From the NCBI RefSeq assembly GCF_016617715.1, contig NZ_CP067225.1, positions 806,001 to 870,000 on the forward strand: DNA of 64,000 nucleotides. The letters are read 5' to 3'. The stretch comes from Paracoccus sp. MC1862. Lineage in GTDB: Bacteria; Pseudomonadota; Alphaproteobacteria; Rhodobacterales; Rhodobacteraceae. Below the pieces are notes generated by a model that was given only the letters and a program-made list of their open reading frames with translations, was not told the DNA's origin and did no database searches. The translations under genes were made by a program, and so were the position numbers. This document shows, piece by piece, positions 9,314 to 17,988 of this stretch; positions within the stretch are counted from its first letter, which is position 1; each line of letters opens with the position of its first letter.

Positions 9314-10516
9314 TCAGCGCTTCGAAGCGATCAGCGCGGCCACGCCGGGCAAGTCCTTGCCTTCCATCCATTCAAGGAAGGCACCGCCCGCGGTCGAGAT
9401 GAAGGTGAAGTCACCCGCTACCCCGGCCTTGTTCAGGGCCGCGACCGTGTCGCCGCCGCCCGCGACCGAGATCAACTGGCCCGCCCGCGTCATCTCGGCG
9501 GCCACCTTCGCGGCGGCGGTGGTGGCGGCGTCGAAGGGCTCGATCTCGAACGCGCCCAGGGGGCCGTTCCAGATCAGCGTCCGGCACTGGCCGAAGACCT
9601 CGCGGATCTTCGCCACCGTCTGCGGGCCTGCGTCGAGGATCATCGCATCGGCGGGGCAGGCGTTGGCGGGGACCACCTCGCTGGGGGCGTTGGCGGCGAA
9701 CTCGCGGGCGATCACGACATCGACCGGCAGGTGGATGGTGCAGCCTTCTCCCTGCGCCCGCGACAGGATCTCGCGGGCGGTGTCGGCCATGTCGCGCTCG
9801 GCCAGGCTTTTCCCGACCTCGATGCCCTGCGCCACCAAGAAGGTGTTGGCCATGCCGCCGCCGATCACCAGATGATCGACCTTGGAGATCAGGTTCGACA
9901 GCAGGTCCAGCTTGGTCGAGACCTTGGCCCCGCCGACGATGGCGACGACCGGTCGCTCGGGCGTGCCCAGCGCGGCGTCCAGCGCGTTCAGCTCGGCCTC
10001 CATCAGCTTGCCGGCCCCGGAGGGCATCAGCCGCGCCAGCCCCTCGCTCGAGGCATGGGCCCGGTGCGCGGCCGAGAAGGCGTCGTTCACATAGGCCTGG
10101 CCAAGCGCTGCCAGCGAGGCGGTGAAGGTCTGGTCGTTCTCCTCCTCTCCCGGATAGAAGCGGGTGTTTTCCAGCAGCAGCACGTCGCCCGGCTTCAGCG
10201 CGGCGACCGCGCGCTTGGCATCGCCGCCGATCGCCTCATCGGCGAAGGCGACGGGCTGGCCGAGCGCCTGTTCCAGCGCGGGCAGGATCTGCTGGAGACT
10301 CATCTCATCGACGCGCTTGCCCTTTGGCCGGTCGAAATGGGCCAGCAGGACGGGGATGCCGCCCTTGCCCTGGATCGCCTTGACGGTCGGCACGATCTTC
10401 TCGATCCGTGTTGCATCGGTGACTCGGCCACCCTCGACCGGCACGTTCACGTCCACGCGGGTCAGGACGACCTTCCCATCCAGGTCCATGTCGTCAATGG
10501 TATTGAAGCGCGCCAT
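9314..10516 (-). CDS. pgk: Phosphoglycerate kinase
   Basis: A 400-residue glycolytic kinase that transfers phosphate from 1,3-bisphosphoglycerate to ADP. Family signatures include [15 protein letters not shown] at the N terminus, [12 protein letters not shown] near residue 60, [10 protein letters not shown] near 115, [13 protein letters not shown] near 193 and the nucleotide-loop region [12 protein letters not shown] near 350. The ATG at 10516 follows a GGAAGGA ribosome site and gives the family's usual length. The frame continues upstream, but that extension has no family similarity. Confidence 0.97.
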   Translation of the reverse strand: MARFNTIDDMDLDGKVVLTRVDVNVPVEGGRVTDATRIEKIVPTVKAIQGKGGIPVLLAHFDRPKGKRVDEMSLQQILPALEQALGQPVAFADEAIGGDAKRAVAALKPGDVLLLENTRFYPGEEENDQTFTASLAALGQAYVNDAFSAAHRAHASSEGLARLMPSGAGKLMEAELNALDAALGTPERPVVAIVGGAKVSTKLDLLSNLISKVDHLVIGGGMANTFLVAQGIEVGKSLAERDMADTAREILSRAQGEGCTIHLPVDVVIAREFAANAPSEVVPANACPADAMILDAGPQTVAKIREVFGQCRTLIWNGPLGAFEIEPFDAATTAAAKVAAEMTRAGQLISVAGGGDTVAALNKAGVAGDFTFISTAGGAFLEWMEGKDLPGVAALIASKR

Positions 10517-10686
10517 CGGGCATCCTTCCTGCCTTGAGGATTTGTCCGTGCTTGTCGCCAAAGGGTGACGGCGCGTCAACTCTGCGTCAACCGCCCCTGT
10601 CCATGGCGGACCCATGCGGGGCGTCAGGCGTTGCGTCGGTGCCGCGGCCCGCCTAGACCGGCGCCGCAGAAACGAAAGGAACCCCG

Positions 10687-11193
10687 ATGGCCGAGATCAA
10701 GGACCCGGAGAACACGATCATCATCGAGCTGAAGGACGGCCGCGTGGTGGTCGAGCTTCTGCCCGACGTCGCCCCCAAGCACACAGCCCGGATGAAGGAA
10801 CTGGCCCGCGCCGGCAAATACGACAACGTGGCCTTTCACCGCGTGATCGAGGGTTTCATGGCCCAGACCGGCGACGTCCAGCACGCCAACATGGAAAAGG
10901 ACTACAACCCCGGCCGTGCGGGCACCGGCGGGTCGGACATGCCGGACTTGCCGGCCGAGTTCTCGAAACTGCCGCACGCCCGCGGCACCATCGGGGCGGC
11001 GCGGTCGCAGAGCCCCAACAGCGCCAACAGCCAGTTCTTCATCAACTTCAAGGACAACGATTTCCTGAACGGCCAATACACCGTCTACGGCCAGGTGATC
11101 GAGGGGATGGAGCACGTGGACAAGATCGCCCGCGGCGAGCCGCCGGCGAACCCGGACCGCATGATCTCGATGAAGGTTGCCGCCGATGCGTAA
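10687..11193 (+). CDS. ppiB: Cytoplasmic peptidyl-prolyl cis-trans isomerase (cyclophilin)
   Basis: A 168-residue cyclophilin without a signal peptide. It catalyses proline isomerisation in the cytoplasm. Active-site patterns are visible: [14 protein letters not shown] near residue 55 (catalytic Arg and the surrounding pocket), [15 protein letters not shown] near 100 and the C-terminal [14 protein letters not shown]. The stop overlaps the start of the next cyclophilin gene by eight bases, so the pair is translationally coupled. Confidence 0.95.
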   Translation: MAEIKDPENTIIIELKDGRVVVELLPDVAPKHTARMKELARAGKYDNVAFHRVIEGFMAQTGDVQHANMEKDYNPGRAGTGGSDMPDLPAEFSKLPHARGTIGAARSQSPNSANSQFFINFKDNDFLNGQYTVYGQVIEGMEHVDKIARGEPPANPDRMISMKVAADA

Positions 11194-11779
11194 GCTGCTG
11201 ATCTCTTCTGCCCTGATCCTGTCCGGGGGCATGGCCGCCGCGCAGGACGCCCCGCAGGCCACCGATGGTCCCGGTCCCAACATGGTGATCGAGGTCGCGG
11301 ATGCCGCCGGCAACGCCAAGGGCACGATCGTGCTGGACCTGCTGGCCGACAAGGCCCCGAACCATGTCGAGCGGCTGGTAACACTGGCGCAGCAGGGCGC
11401 CTATGATGGCGTCGTCTTCCATCGCGTGATCGACGGCTTCATGGCCCAGACAGGCGATACCGAATTCGGCAAGCAGGGCGCGGACCTTTCTCGCGCCGGC
11501 ATGGGCGGGTCGGACCTGCCGGACCTGAAGGCCGAATTCAATGACGAAAGCTTCCAGGCCGGCACCGTGGGCATGGCCCGCAGCCAGGACCCGGACAGCG
11601 CCAACAGCCAGTTCTTCATCGACCTTGCCCCGGCGCCGTTCCTTGACGGACAATACACCGTGGTGGGCCAGCTTGTCGAAGGCTGGGACGTGCTGAACGC
11701 GATCAAGAAGGGCGACTCGAACGCCAATGGCGCGGTCGAAGAACCCGACTACATGGCGCGCGTCACCATCGCCGAGTGA
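11186..11779 (+). CDS. ppiA: Periplasmic peptidyl-prolyl cis-trans isomerase (cyclophilin)
   Basis: A 197-residue cyclophilin with a signal peptide ([20 protein letters not shown], cleavage after AAA), which puts it in the periplasm. It keeps the active-site patterns [14 protein letters not shown] and [15 protein letters not shown]. It is a close paralogue of the gene just upstream, and the tandem pair covers both compartments. The ATG at 11186 lies inside the last codons of ppiB. It ends at a strong hairpin. Confidence 0.94.
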   Translation: MRKLLISSALILSGGMAAAQDAPQATDGPGPNMVIEVADAAGNAKGTIVLDLLADKAPNHVERLVTLAQQGAYDGVVFHRVIDGFMAQTGDTEFGKQGADLSRAGMGGSDLPDLKAEFNDESFQAGTVGMARSQDPDSANSQFFIDLAPAPFLDGQYTVVGQLVEGWDVLNAIKKGDSNANGAVEEPDYMARVTIAE

Positions 11780-11788
11780 TCCCCATGG

Positions 11789-11818
11789 AACCCCCGCCGC
11801 GGCGGGGGTTCTTCGTTT
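11789..11818 (+). terminator. Rho-independent terminator after the cyclophilin pair
   Basis: A 10-bp perfect palindromic stem AACCCCCGCC/GGCGGGGGTT (11789-11798 with 11801-11810) is followed by a T-rich run TTCTTCGTTT. It lies ten bases after the ppiA stop. Confidence 0.8.
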
Positions 11819-11886
11819 CCGGGTGGCGCGCGCCACGGAAAATCCCGGTCTTTCCCTCACATGCGCGCCAGCGGCCTCATCCGCTC

Positions 11887-11911
11887 GGAACCCTCTTCCC
11901 CGCCATCGGTT
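11887..11911 (+). promoter_or_regulatory. Possible EcfG-type promoter, weaker match
   Basis: GGAAC at 11887-11891, a 16-base spacer and GGTT at 11908-11911, 28 bases before the likely GTG start of the channel gene. The -10 element differs from CGTT at its first base, so this is weaker than the other sites in the window. Confidence 0.35.
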
Positions 11912-11938
11912 CGGACCAGAGGCCAAGGAGGACAGAGG

Positions 11939-12760
11939 GTGAGCGAAGCCGGAAAGAAGATCGACGACCATGCGCCACCCGATCTGCCGGCGGAAGCCCG
12001 TGACAGCTATGGGGATGCGCTTGATCTCGGGGCTGCGGAAACGCTGGTGCTTGGGTTTCTTGCCGGCGTGTTCATCGCCTTCGGCTCGGTCGCCTTTCTC
12101 GTGGTGATGGCGGTTCCCGAAGGGTCGGTTCCCTTCGGCATCCTGCAGGTGGGGGCGGGACTTGCCTTTTCGCTGGGCCTGATCCTGGTGCTGGTGGCAG
12201 GGGCCGAGCTGTTCACCGGCAACACCCTCATGCTGGGGCGGCTGTTCAAGGGGCAGTCCTCGTTTTCCGCGATCGGGCGCGCCTGGGCGCTGGCATGGCC
12301 CGGCAATCTCGCGGGCTCGGTCTTCGTGGTGGTCCTGTTCATCGCCGCCGGCGGGCATGAGGCGGGCGAGGGGTTGCTGGCCTCGGCCGCGCTGGAGGTC
12401 GCCGGGCAGAAGACGGCCAAGTCGGCGGGGGCGACATTCGCCTCGGGCATCCTGGCCAACATGCTGGTCTGCCTTGCGGTGTGGATGAGCTATGCCGCCC
12501 GCACCACGCAGGGCAAGATCCTGGCGCTGGTGCCGCCGATCGCGGCCTTCGTGGCGGCGGGACTGGAACATTCCGTCGCCAACATGTCGCTGATCCCGAT
12601 GGGACTGGGGGTGATGTGGCTGGACCCCGCCGCCGGGGCCGACCCCTCGTTGGGGATGGGCGGGATGGCGGCCAACCTGTTCTGGGCCACGCTGGGCAAC
12701 ATCGTGGGCGGCGGGCTGATCGCCGGCTGCTACTGGTTCGCCTATGACCGCGACGGCTGA
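11939..12760 (+). CDS. Formate/nitrite transporter (FNT) family protein
   Basis: A 273-residue pentameric-channel family protein with about six membrane helices after a hydrophilic N terminus of about 30 residues. FNT signatures are visible: GAELFTGNTLML near residue 98 and GNIVGGGLIAGCYW at the C terminus. Family members pass formate, nitrite or hydrosulfide across the inner membrane, and the substrate cannot be assigned here. I prefer the GTG at 11939, which follows AAGGAGGAC at a suitable distance. An ATG further upstream would add residues not seen in the family. No formate or nitrite enzyme lies nearby. Confidence 0.88.
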   Translation: MSEAGKKIDDHAPPDLPAEARDSYGDALDLGAAETLVLGFLAGVFIAFGSVAFLVVMAVPEGSVPFGILQVGAGLAFSLGLILVLVAGAELFTGNTLMLGRLFKGQSSFSAIGRAWALAWPGNLAGSVFVVVLFIAAGGHEAGEGLLASAALEVAGQKTAKSAGATFASGILANMLVCLAVWMSYAARTTQGKILALVPPIAAFVAAGLEHSVANMSLIPMGLGVMWLDPAAGADPSLGMGGMAANLFWATLGNIVGGGLIAGCYWFAYDRDG

Positions 12761-12835
12761 GTTCCGCCGCCAGAAGCCGCTGGCCCTTGGTCCGGCGCGC
12801 CGCCAATATGAACCGGCGGGAACATCAGGAAAGAC

Positions 12836-14293
12836 ATGATGCAGGCGACGATGACCACCATCCTGTCCGTAGCCTTCGCCGGCTATCTCGTCGTCACCGT
12901 GACCTACATCATCTCAGAGAACCGCCGCCCCAGCGCGACCTTCGCCTGGATGCTGCTGTTCTTCGTTCTGCCCGGCCTCGGCGTGGTCGTCTACCTGCTG
13001 TTCGGGCGCAAGCACCAGGATTTCGGCCAGACCGGCAACCTGATGCGCCAGGAACTTGCCGACCGGCTGAACCCGGTATTCGCGGCACTCGCGCCGGAAC
13101 ACGAGCGGGCGGTGGCCCGCATGGACGCGAACGGCGGGTCGGGGCGCACGCTGGCGCAGCTTGTCTACAACACCAGCCATTCGACGATCACCACCCGCAA
13201 CGAGGTTCGCATCCTGCATGACGCGAAAGAGGCCTATCCGCCGCTGATCGAGGACATGAAGGCGGCACGCCAGTCCATCCACCTGCAGTATTTCAGCTGG
13301 AACACCGACGCGCTGGCCGACGAGCTTTACGAGATCCTGTCCGCCAAGGCCGCCGAGGGCGTGGATGTGCGCATCATCTACGACCCGGTCGGCTCGCTCT
13401 TCATGCTCAAGCGGCGTCTCATCAGGAAGATGCGCGCGGCGGGCATCAGGATGGAGCCCTTTTCGAAGCTATGGCGCGTCCACACCATTTCCTATCGCAA
13501 CCACCGCAAGATCGCGGTCTTCGACGGGGTGGTCGGCCACACGGGCGGGCTGAACATCGGGTGCGAGCATATCAGGCCGCCCGAAGGCTTCGAGACCTGG
13601 CGCGACACCAACATCCGCGTCGTGGGCTCGGCCGCGACGCTGCTGCAGGCGGTTTTCGCCGTGGACTGGCACAACGCCACCGGCGAGGACCTTTTCCGGC
13701 CCGAAAACTTCTCGCCCGCGCCCGACCGGCTGGCCGATGCGCATCTGCCGGTGCAGATGACGCTGTCGGGGCCGGATTCCGAATGGCAAGCGATCCGCCA
13801 GCTTTACTTCGCCATGATCACCAGCGCCCGCAAGCGCGTCTACATGCAGTCGCCCTTCTTCATCCTCGACACCAGCATCTCGGAGGCGCTGAAGGCGGCG
13901 GCGCTGTCGGGCGTCGACGTGCGGGTGATGATCAGCGAGCGCGGCACCAACCAGCATGTGCCCTACTGGGCCGCCAACACCTACATGGAGGAGATCGCCG
14001 CCTCGGGCGCCAGCGTGCTGCTGTATGAACCGGGCTACATGCACGCCAAGACGGTCATCACCGACGGGGTGGTCTGTTCGGTCGGCTCGGCCAACATCGA
14101 CATCCGCAGCTTCAGCATCAACTATGAACTGAACGCGGTGATCTATGACGCCGGGCTGTCGGAACAGCTTGAAAGGGCGTTCCTTGAGGACAGCAGGCAC
14201 TGCCGCGCCTTCACGGCCGAGGAATACCGCAGCCGCAACGCCGCGCTGCGCTTTCGCGATTCGGTCGCGCGGCTGTTTTCCCCGCTGATGTGA
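12836..14293 (+). CDS. cls: Cardiolipin synthase
   Basis: A 485-residue membrane-bound phospholipase D superfamily enzyme that joins two phosphatidylglycerols into cardiolipin. Two N-terminal membrane helices (about residues 5-25 and 35-55) precede two HKD motifs: HRKIAVFDG with GGLNIG near residue 223 and HAKTVITDG with GSANID near 403. Between them lies QSPFFILDTSISEAL, and SINYELNAVIYD follows the second. Two ATG codons in a row (12836 and 12839) follow CAGGAAAG. Length is normal for ClsA-type enzymes. Confidence 0.95.
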   Translation: MMQATMTTILSVAFAGYLVVTVTYIISENRRPSATFAWMLLFFVLPGLGVVVYLLFGRKHQDFGQTGNLMRQELADRLNPVFAALAPEHERAVARMDANGGSGRTLAQLVYNTSHSTITTRNEVRILHDAKEAYPPLIEDMKAARQSIHLQYFSWNTDALADELYEILSAKAAEGVDVRIIYDPVGSLFMLKRRLIRKMRAAGIRMEPFSKLWRVHTISYRNHRKIAVFDGVVGHTGGLNIGCEHIRPPEGFETWRDTNIRVVGSAATLLQAVFAVDWHNATGEDLFRPENFSPAPDRLADAHLPVQMTLSGPDSEWQAIRQLYFAMITSARKRVYMQSPFFILDTSISEALKAAALSGVDVRVMISERGTNQHVPYWAANTYMEEIAASGASVLLYEPGYMHAKTVITDGVVCSVGSANIDIRSFSINYELNAVIYDAGLSEQLERAFLEDSRHCRAFTAEEYRSRNAALRFRDSVARLFSPLM

Positions 14294-14297
14294 CGGC

Positions 14298-15287
14298 TCA
14301 GCGCCAGGGAAGCTCGACCGCCTCGCCGGGGCTGAGCGGCTGGAAGCACCGGCGGGGAAGGCCACGGGCGTCCAGCACCCGGCGGAGTTCGTGGCAGGGT
14401 TCTTCCTGCGCCTCGTAGGTCATCTGAAAGGTGCCCCAGTGATGACCAAAGGCGCGGCGGGCGCCGGTATCCAGCATGATCTGCACGGCCTCGTTCGGAT
14501 CGACATGCTGAGCCTGCATGAACCAGCGCGGCTCATAGGCGCCGATGGGCAGGATCGCCACGTCGGGCCAGCCGAAGCGTTCCGGGATACGGGGGAAGAT
14601 GCTGCCGTCGCCATAGGCGGTGTCGCCGACATGATAAAGGACGCCCCCGCCGGGACTGGTCAGGACAAAGGAACACCACAGCGTCATCCGCCGGTCCGCC
14701 ACGCCGCGCCCCGACCAGTGGAAGGCCGGTTCCAGATGAACGGCAAGGCGGGGCGACAACACGGCCGTCTCGCCCCAGTCATAGGCTTCGACCCCGGCGC
14801 CCGGATCATGGCGGTGGATCAGCACGTCATTGCCCAGGGGCGCAATGATCCTCGGCTCCCACCGGCGCGACAGGCGGATCAGCGCGGGGATGTCCATGTG
14901 GTCGTAATGGTTGTGGGTCAGCAGGATCGCGTCGATCGGCGGCAGGTCGTCGAAGCGGATGCCCGGCGGCTGCGCCCGGCGCGGGCCGGTGCCGGGGACA
15001 GGTCCCAGCCGGTCGGCATAGACGGGGTCGACCAGCAGGTTCGTCCCCGCCACCTGCACCAGCAGGCTGGCATGGCCAATCATCGCGATCCGCAGCCCGC
15101 CATGCCGCTGCGGCGGGCGGTCGAAGCGCGGCTCGGGGGTGACGGGCGGCCAGAAGCGCGCCGTCTTGACCGCGTTCATCCAGGCAAGCTCAAGCAGGCT
15201 GTTGGCCTCGGGTTCCCGGGGGGAATGAAAGCGCAGCCCGTCGAAATGGTCGGACACCGGGCCACTGTAGAACGGATTGCGCGGCAT
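14298..15287 (-). CDS. MBL-fold metallohydrolase (NAPE-PLD / UlaG type)
   Basis: A 329-residue metallo-beta-lactamase-fold protein. The metal-binding motif THNHYDH lies near residue 122, IGHASLLVQ and LLVDPVYADRLGP precede it, and WSGRGVADRRMTLWCSFV and FGHHWGTFQ supply later ligands. This order is that of outer-membrane-associated or cytosolic hydrolases related to N-acyl-phosphatidylethanolamine phospholipase D. No signal peptide is evident. It lies 12 bases after hdeD on the same strand and probably shares its stress-type promoter. Confidence 0.85.
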   Translation of the reverse strand: MPRNPFYSGPVSDHFDGLRFHSPREPEANSLLELAWMNAVKTARFWPPVTPEPRFDRPPQRHGGLRIAMIGHASLLVQVAGTNLLVDPVYADRLGPVPGTGPRRAQPPGIRFDDLPPIDAILLTHNHYDHMDIPALIRLSRRWEPRIIAPLGNDVLIHRHDPGAGVEAYDWGETAVLSPRLAVHLEPAFHWSGRGVADRRMTLWCSFVLTSPGGGVLYHVGDTAYGDGSIFPRIPERFGWPDVAILPIGAYEPRWFMQAQHVDPNEAVQIMLDTGARRAFGHHWGTFQMTYEAQEEPCHELRRVLDARGLPRRCFQPLSPGEAVELPWR

Positions 15288-15299
15288 GGGCGGGGGGCC

Positions 15300-15857
15300 T
15301 CAGACCCGGCCGAGGCCGATGCCCACGAAAAGCCAGCCCAGACCCTGCGAGATCAGGTCCACCGACAGGAACAGCCCCAGAATCCACAGGCTGTTGACCG
15401 GCCATCCGGCCATCACGACCAGCGCCACGATGATGCTGAGGATGCCCATTGCCAGCACCCAGCCCCAGCCCCTGCGCGGCCGTTCACGCATGGCAAGCAC
15501 GATCCGCACGATCCCCGAGGCGATCAGCATGGCCGCCAGCAGCAGCGTGATGACGGTGGAGGCCAGCAGCGGGTCCATGAAGGCGAAGAGCCCCGCCAGC
15601 CCGTAAAGGATGGCCGCGCCGATCAGGAAGATCGCCCGTGTCCAGCCCTTGACGCCAAAGGCCATGACCATCTGCGCCACGGCCCCGGCGATCATCAGGA
15701 TGCCCACATAATAGACGGTGGCGACAGTGGCGACATACAGGTTGGCGAAGGCGATGATGCCGAGGGCGATCAGCGCGATGCCCAGGACGATGAACCAGCC
15801 CCTTCTGCTGCGCAGCGTCTCAGTGTCGCGTTCGGCGTTGGCGGTGATGTCGGTCAT
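15300..15857 (-). CDS. hdeD: HdeD family membrane protein (DUF308)
   Basis: A 185-residue inner-membrane protein with about six helices in three repeated hairpins, the DUF308 pattern of HdeD, which in Escherichia coli belongs to the acid-resistance island. The repeated LGIALIALGIIAFAN and MGILSIIVALVVMAGW blocks show the internal duplication. The ATG at 15857 follows GAAGGGAG. An exact EcfG-type promoter lies 75 bases upstream, so it is probably induced by general stress together with the downstream metallohydrolase. Confidence 0.87.
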   Translation of the reverse strand: MTDITANAERDTETLRSRRGWFIVLGIALIALGIIAFANLYVATVATVYYVGILMIAGAVAQMVMAFGVKGWTRAIFLIGAAILYGLAGLFAFMDPLLASTVITLLLAAMLIASGIVRIVLAMRERPRRGWGWVLAMGILSIIVALVVMAGWPVNSLWILGLFLSVDLISQGLGWLFVGIGLGRV

Positions 15858-15930
15858 GGCCCGGGGACTCCCTTCATGTTCATGCTGCAGGATACAAGGG
15901 CGTCGGCAACCTGCAGGCTGTCACAGGATC

Positions 15931-15956
15931 AACGATGAGAACTGTCGGGGCGTTCC
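15931..15956 (-). promoter_or_regulatory. EcfG-type promoter for hdeD
   Basis: On the minus strand GGAAC (15956-15952), a 17-base spacer, then CGTT (15934-15931), an exact match to the EcfG consensus. It points at hdeD and is paired with a second such site on the opposite strand 44 bases away. Confidence 0.72.
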
Positions 15957-15999
15957 AACCCCTTGGGGATCGCGGCATCCCGATCTTCGTCACGACCAT

Positions 16000-16025
16000 G
16001 GAACGAAACCCCGGCGGGGTTTGTT
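16000..16025 (+). promoter_or_regulatory. EcfG-type promoter for the DUF883 operon
   Basis: GGAAC at 16000-16004 and TGTT at 16022-16025 are separated by 17 bases. The spacer contains a small perfect stem AAACCCC/GGGGTTT (16006-16012 with 16016-16022). It lies 42 bases before the ATG at 16067. Confidence 0.62.
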
Positions 16026-16066
16026 CAGGTGCCATAAGCAACTGCCCTTTCGAAAGGACACCGAAG

Positions 16067-16480
16067 ATGGCCAACAACCCCACCAACGCCCAGAACGACA
16101 TGAACCAGGCCGCCAAGGACGTGAAGGACGCCGCGCAGGATACTGCCAAGGATGTGAAGCACGGCGTCAACAAGCTGGCCGACGACGCCAAGGACGCGTG
16201 GAACGAGGCCACCGGCAACACCAACGCCGACAAGATCAAGAGCGTCGCCGCTGACGTGGCAAACACGGCCAAGGAGCGTGGCGCCGAGTATGTGGACCGC
16301 GCCAAGTCCGAGGCTGACCGCCTGTATCGCGAAGGCGAGCGCCGCGCCCATGAGGTGGCGGAATATGCCGGCGATTATTACGACGAGATGTCGGACATGG
16401 TCCGCCGCAAGCCCGCGCAGGCGCTGGGCATCGCGGCCGGCATCGGCTTTCTCGTCGGCCTGATCCTCGCGCGTCGCTGA
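16067..16480 (+). CDS. ElaB/YqjD/DUF883 family membrane-anchored protein
   Basis: A 137-residue protein: a long amphipathic helical region rich in Lys, Asp and Ala (AAKDVKDAAQDTAKDVKHG and similar repeats) and one C-terminal membrane helix ending GLILARR. This is the YqjD/ElaB architecture, a tail-anchored inner-membrane protein that in E. coli binds stationary-phase ribosomes. That role is not shown here. The ATG at 16067 follows AAAGGACACC. It is co-transcribed with the next gene four bases away and has an EcfG-type promoter. Confidence 0.85.
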   Translation: MANNPTNAQNDMNQAAKDVKDAAQDTAKDVKHGVNKLADDAKDAWNEATGNTNADKIKSVAADVANTAKERGAEYVDRAKSEADRLYREGERRAHEVAEYAGDYYDEMSDMVRRKPAQALGIAAGIGFLVGLILARR

Positions 16481-16484
16481 TCCG

Positions 16485-17171
16485 ATGTTCGATTACGCGC
16501 GCAACATGCAGCTCGCGCTGAGCGACGCGGGCCGGAGGGTCGCCATGAAGGCGGCCGCCGGCGCCGTCTTCGCACTGGCGGCGGGCTTCCTGCTGGCGGC
16601 GTTGTGGACGTTCCTTGCGCGCAACCTCGGCTGGGGCCCGCTGGGGGCCTCGCTTGCCATCGGCCTCCTGTTCGTGATCCTCGGCGTCGTGCTTCTGTCG
16701 ATGTCGAAGAAGGTCGAGCACCCGGTGCCCAGCACCGACGAGCTGAAGGCCGAGGTCGAGACGCGGCTGAGCCTCGCCACCGACGCGGCGCTGGAAAAGG
16801 CCCGCGTCAAGGCGACCGAGGTCGTGGACACCGTCGAGAACAAGGTGCACACGCTGATGGACAATGCGGCCTACAAGGCCGAGAAGTTCGCCAGCGACGC
16901 CGAGGCGAAGGTCCAGGGGTTCACCCGCAATGTCGCCGGGCAGGCGGCACAGAAGGTCGGTCTGACGCCGGGCTTCTTGGCCGAGGCGCAGAACACCGTG
17001 GACCGCGTCAAGCATTCGGACATGGCCACGATACCGCCGCTGCTCAGCGCCTTCGCGATCGGGATCGCCATCGCCAACCGGGTCAAGGGCCGCCGCCAGT
17101 CGGACGAACGCCACGATTACGACCCGTATGACGACGATGACCAGTACCGCGACGACGACCGCTACGTCTGA
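16485..17171 (+). CDS. Phage-holin-like (DUF1469-type) membrane protein
   Basis: A 228-residue protein with two adjacent membrane helices (about residues 20-42 and 50-72), a long charged helical region, a further weakly hydrophobic segment (LLSAFAIGIAIANRV) and a very acidic Asp/Tyr tail. The helix pair with intervening GWGP fits the putative Actinobacteriophage-holin-III / DUF1469 class. Such proteins commonly accompany DUF883 proteins in bacterial chromosomes and are not evidence of a prophage. It follows the DUF883 gene by four bases and ends at a terminator. Confidence 0.75.
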   Translation: MFDYARNMQLALSDAGRRVAMKAAAGAVFALAAGFLLAALWTFLARNLGWGPLGASLAIGLLFVILGVVLLSMSKKVEHPVPSTDELKAEVETRLSLATDAALEKARVKATEVVDTVENKVHTLMDNAAYKAEKFASDAEAKVQGFTRNVAGQAAQKVGLTPGFLAEAQNTVDRVKHSDMATIPPLLSAFAIGIAIANRVKGRRQSDERHDYDPYDDDDQYRDDDRYV

Positions 17172-17177
17172 GACATG

Positions 17178-17207
17178 AAAAAGGGCCGCGGATTGCGGCC
17201 CTTTTTT
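17178..17207. terminator. Bidirectional rho-independent terminator
   Basis: Stem GGGCCGC/GCGGCCC (17183-17189 with 17195-17201), loop GGATT, six T on the plus strand and five A before the stem (T on the minus strand). It serves both the holin-like gene and grxD, which converge here. Confidence 0.92.
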
Positions 17208-17223
17208 CCTGCGGAAATCCTGT

Positions 17224-17586
17224 TCAGCTATTGGCTTCGCGGATCTTGTCGGCAGCCTGCTTGTCATAGGCGACCCCGGTGCGATCCAGAAGCTGGTCGA
17301 GTTCGCCCGACAGCGTCATCTCGGTGATGATGTCGCAGCCGCCGACGAATTCGCCCTTGACGTAAAGCTGCGGCACGGTCGGCCAGTCCGAGAAATCCTT
17401 GATGCCCTGCCGCATGTCGTCGCTGGAAAGCACGTTCACGTCGCGGTAGGCCACGCCCATGTAGTTCAGCACGCCAGCGACGCGGCTTGAGAATCCGCAT
17501 TGCGGAACCTCGCGCGTGCCCTTCATGAACAGCACGACATCGTTGTTGTCGATCAGTTCCTGGATTGCGGTGCGGGTGTCGGTCAT
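17224..17586 (-). CDS. grxD: Monothiol glutaredoxin, Grx4 family
   Basis: A 120-residue monothiol glutaredoxin with the CGFS active site ([10 protein letters not shown] near residue 30), which binds a bridging [2Fe-2S] cluster with glutathione. [19 protein letters not shown] near residue 70 holds the glutathione-contact TVP and GGCD motifs. It follows bolA by 28 bases on the same strand. BolA and Grx4 proteins form known heterodimers in iron sensing or iron-sulfur delivery, so the pair is a functional unit. Confidence 0.95.
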   Translation of the reverse strand: MTDTRTAIQELIDNNDVVLFMKGTREVPQCGFSSRVAGVLNYMGVAYRDVNVLSSDDMRQGIKDFSDWPTVPQLYVKGEFVGGCDIITEMTLSGELDQLLDRTGVAYDKQAADKIREANS

Positions 17587-17614
17587 TTCGGGTATGTCCC
17601 CAAGCAAGTTGCGA

Positions 17615-17857
17615 TCAGTCGGGTGCCTTGGTCGTCAGCGCCAGCGCGTGCAGCGCCCCGGTCGGGCCGTCCATGCGGCCCTTCAGCGCGGCATAGACCA
17701 TGCGCTGCTGCTGGACCCGGTTCTTGCCGCGGAAGCTTTCATCGACGACCTCGGCGGCATAGTGGTTCCCGTCGCCCGCAAGGTCGGTGATCGTGATCTG
17801 GGCCGACGGAAAAGCCTCGCGGATCAACGTTTCGATCTCGTAGGCTTCGATCGCCAT
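17615..17857 (-). CDS. bolA: BolA family protein
   Basis: An 80-residue BolA/IbaG-type protein starting [19 protein letters not shown], with the class-II KH-like fold pattern [22 protein letters not shown] and the conserved MVYAAL strand. The histidine in [10 protein letters not shown] is the likely metal ligand. It precedes grxD in a two-gene operon, the classical BolA-Grx pair of iron-sulfur homeostasis. Confidence 0.93.
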   Translation of the reverse strand: MAIEAYEIETLIREAFPSAQITITDLAGDGNHYAAEVVDESFRGKNRVQQQRMVYAALKGRMDGPTGALHALALTTKAPD

Positions 17858-17929
17858 GTCACAACCTCCGGGTTCCTCTGCTGCCGTCTGACTTAGGCCG
17901 GAGGGAGGGGGGGTGCAAGGGGCGCGCCG

Positions 17930-17954
17930 GGAACGCGGCGGCCGGACGGTCGTT
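17930..17954 (+). promoter_or_regulatory. EcfG-type promoter for pcm
   Basis: GGAAC at 17930-17934, a 16-base spacer and CGTT at 17951-17954, 35 bases before the pcm ATG. This matches the EcfG consensus with the shorter permitted spacer. Confidence 0.65.
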
Positions 17955-17988
17955 GATCCCGTGTCACCGGGTTATGGAAGGCTGCACG

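Noticed and set aside
11786-11810. GGAAC-N16-GGTT over the hairpin after ppiA, which looks like an EcfG promoter
   Set aside because: It falls inside a strong terminator stem and is far from the next start. A better-placed motif lies at 11887-11911.
16485-17171. Prophage, suggested by the holin-like protein
   Set aside because: No other phage genes are nearby. The protein sits in a two-gene operon with a DUF883 protein and a stress-type promoter.
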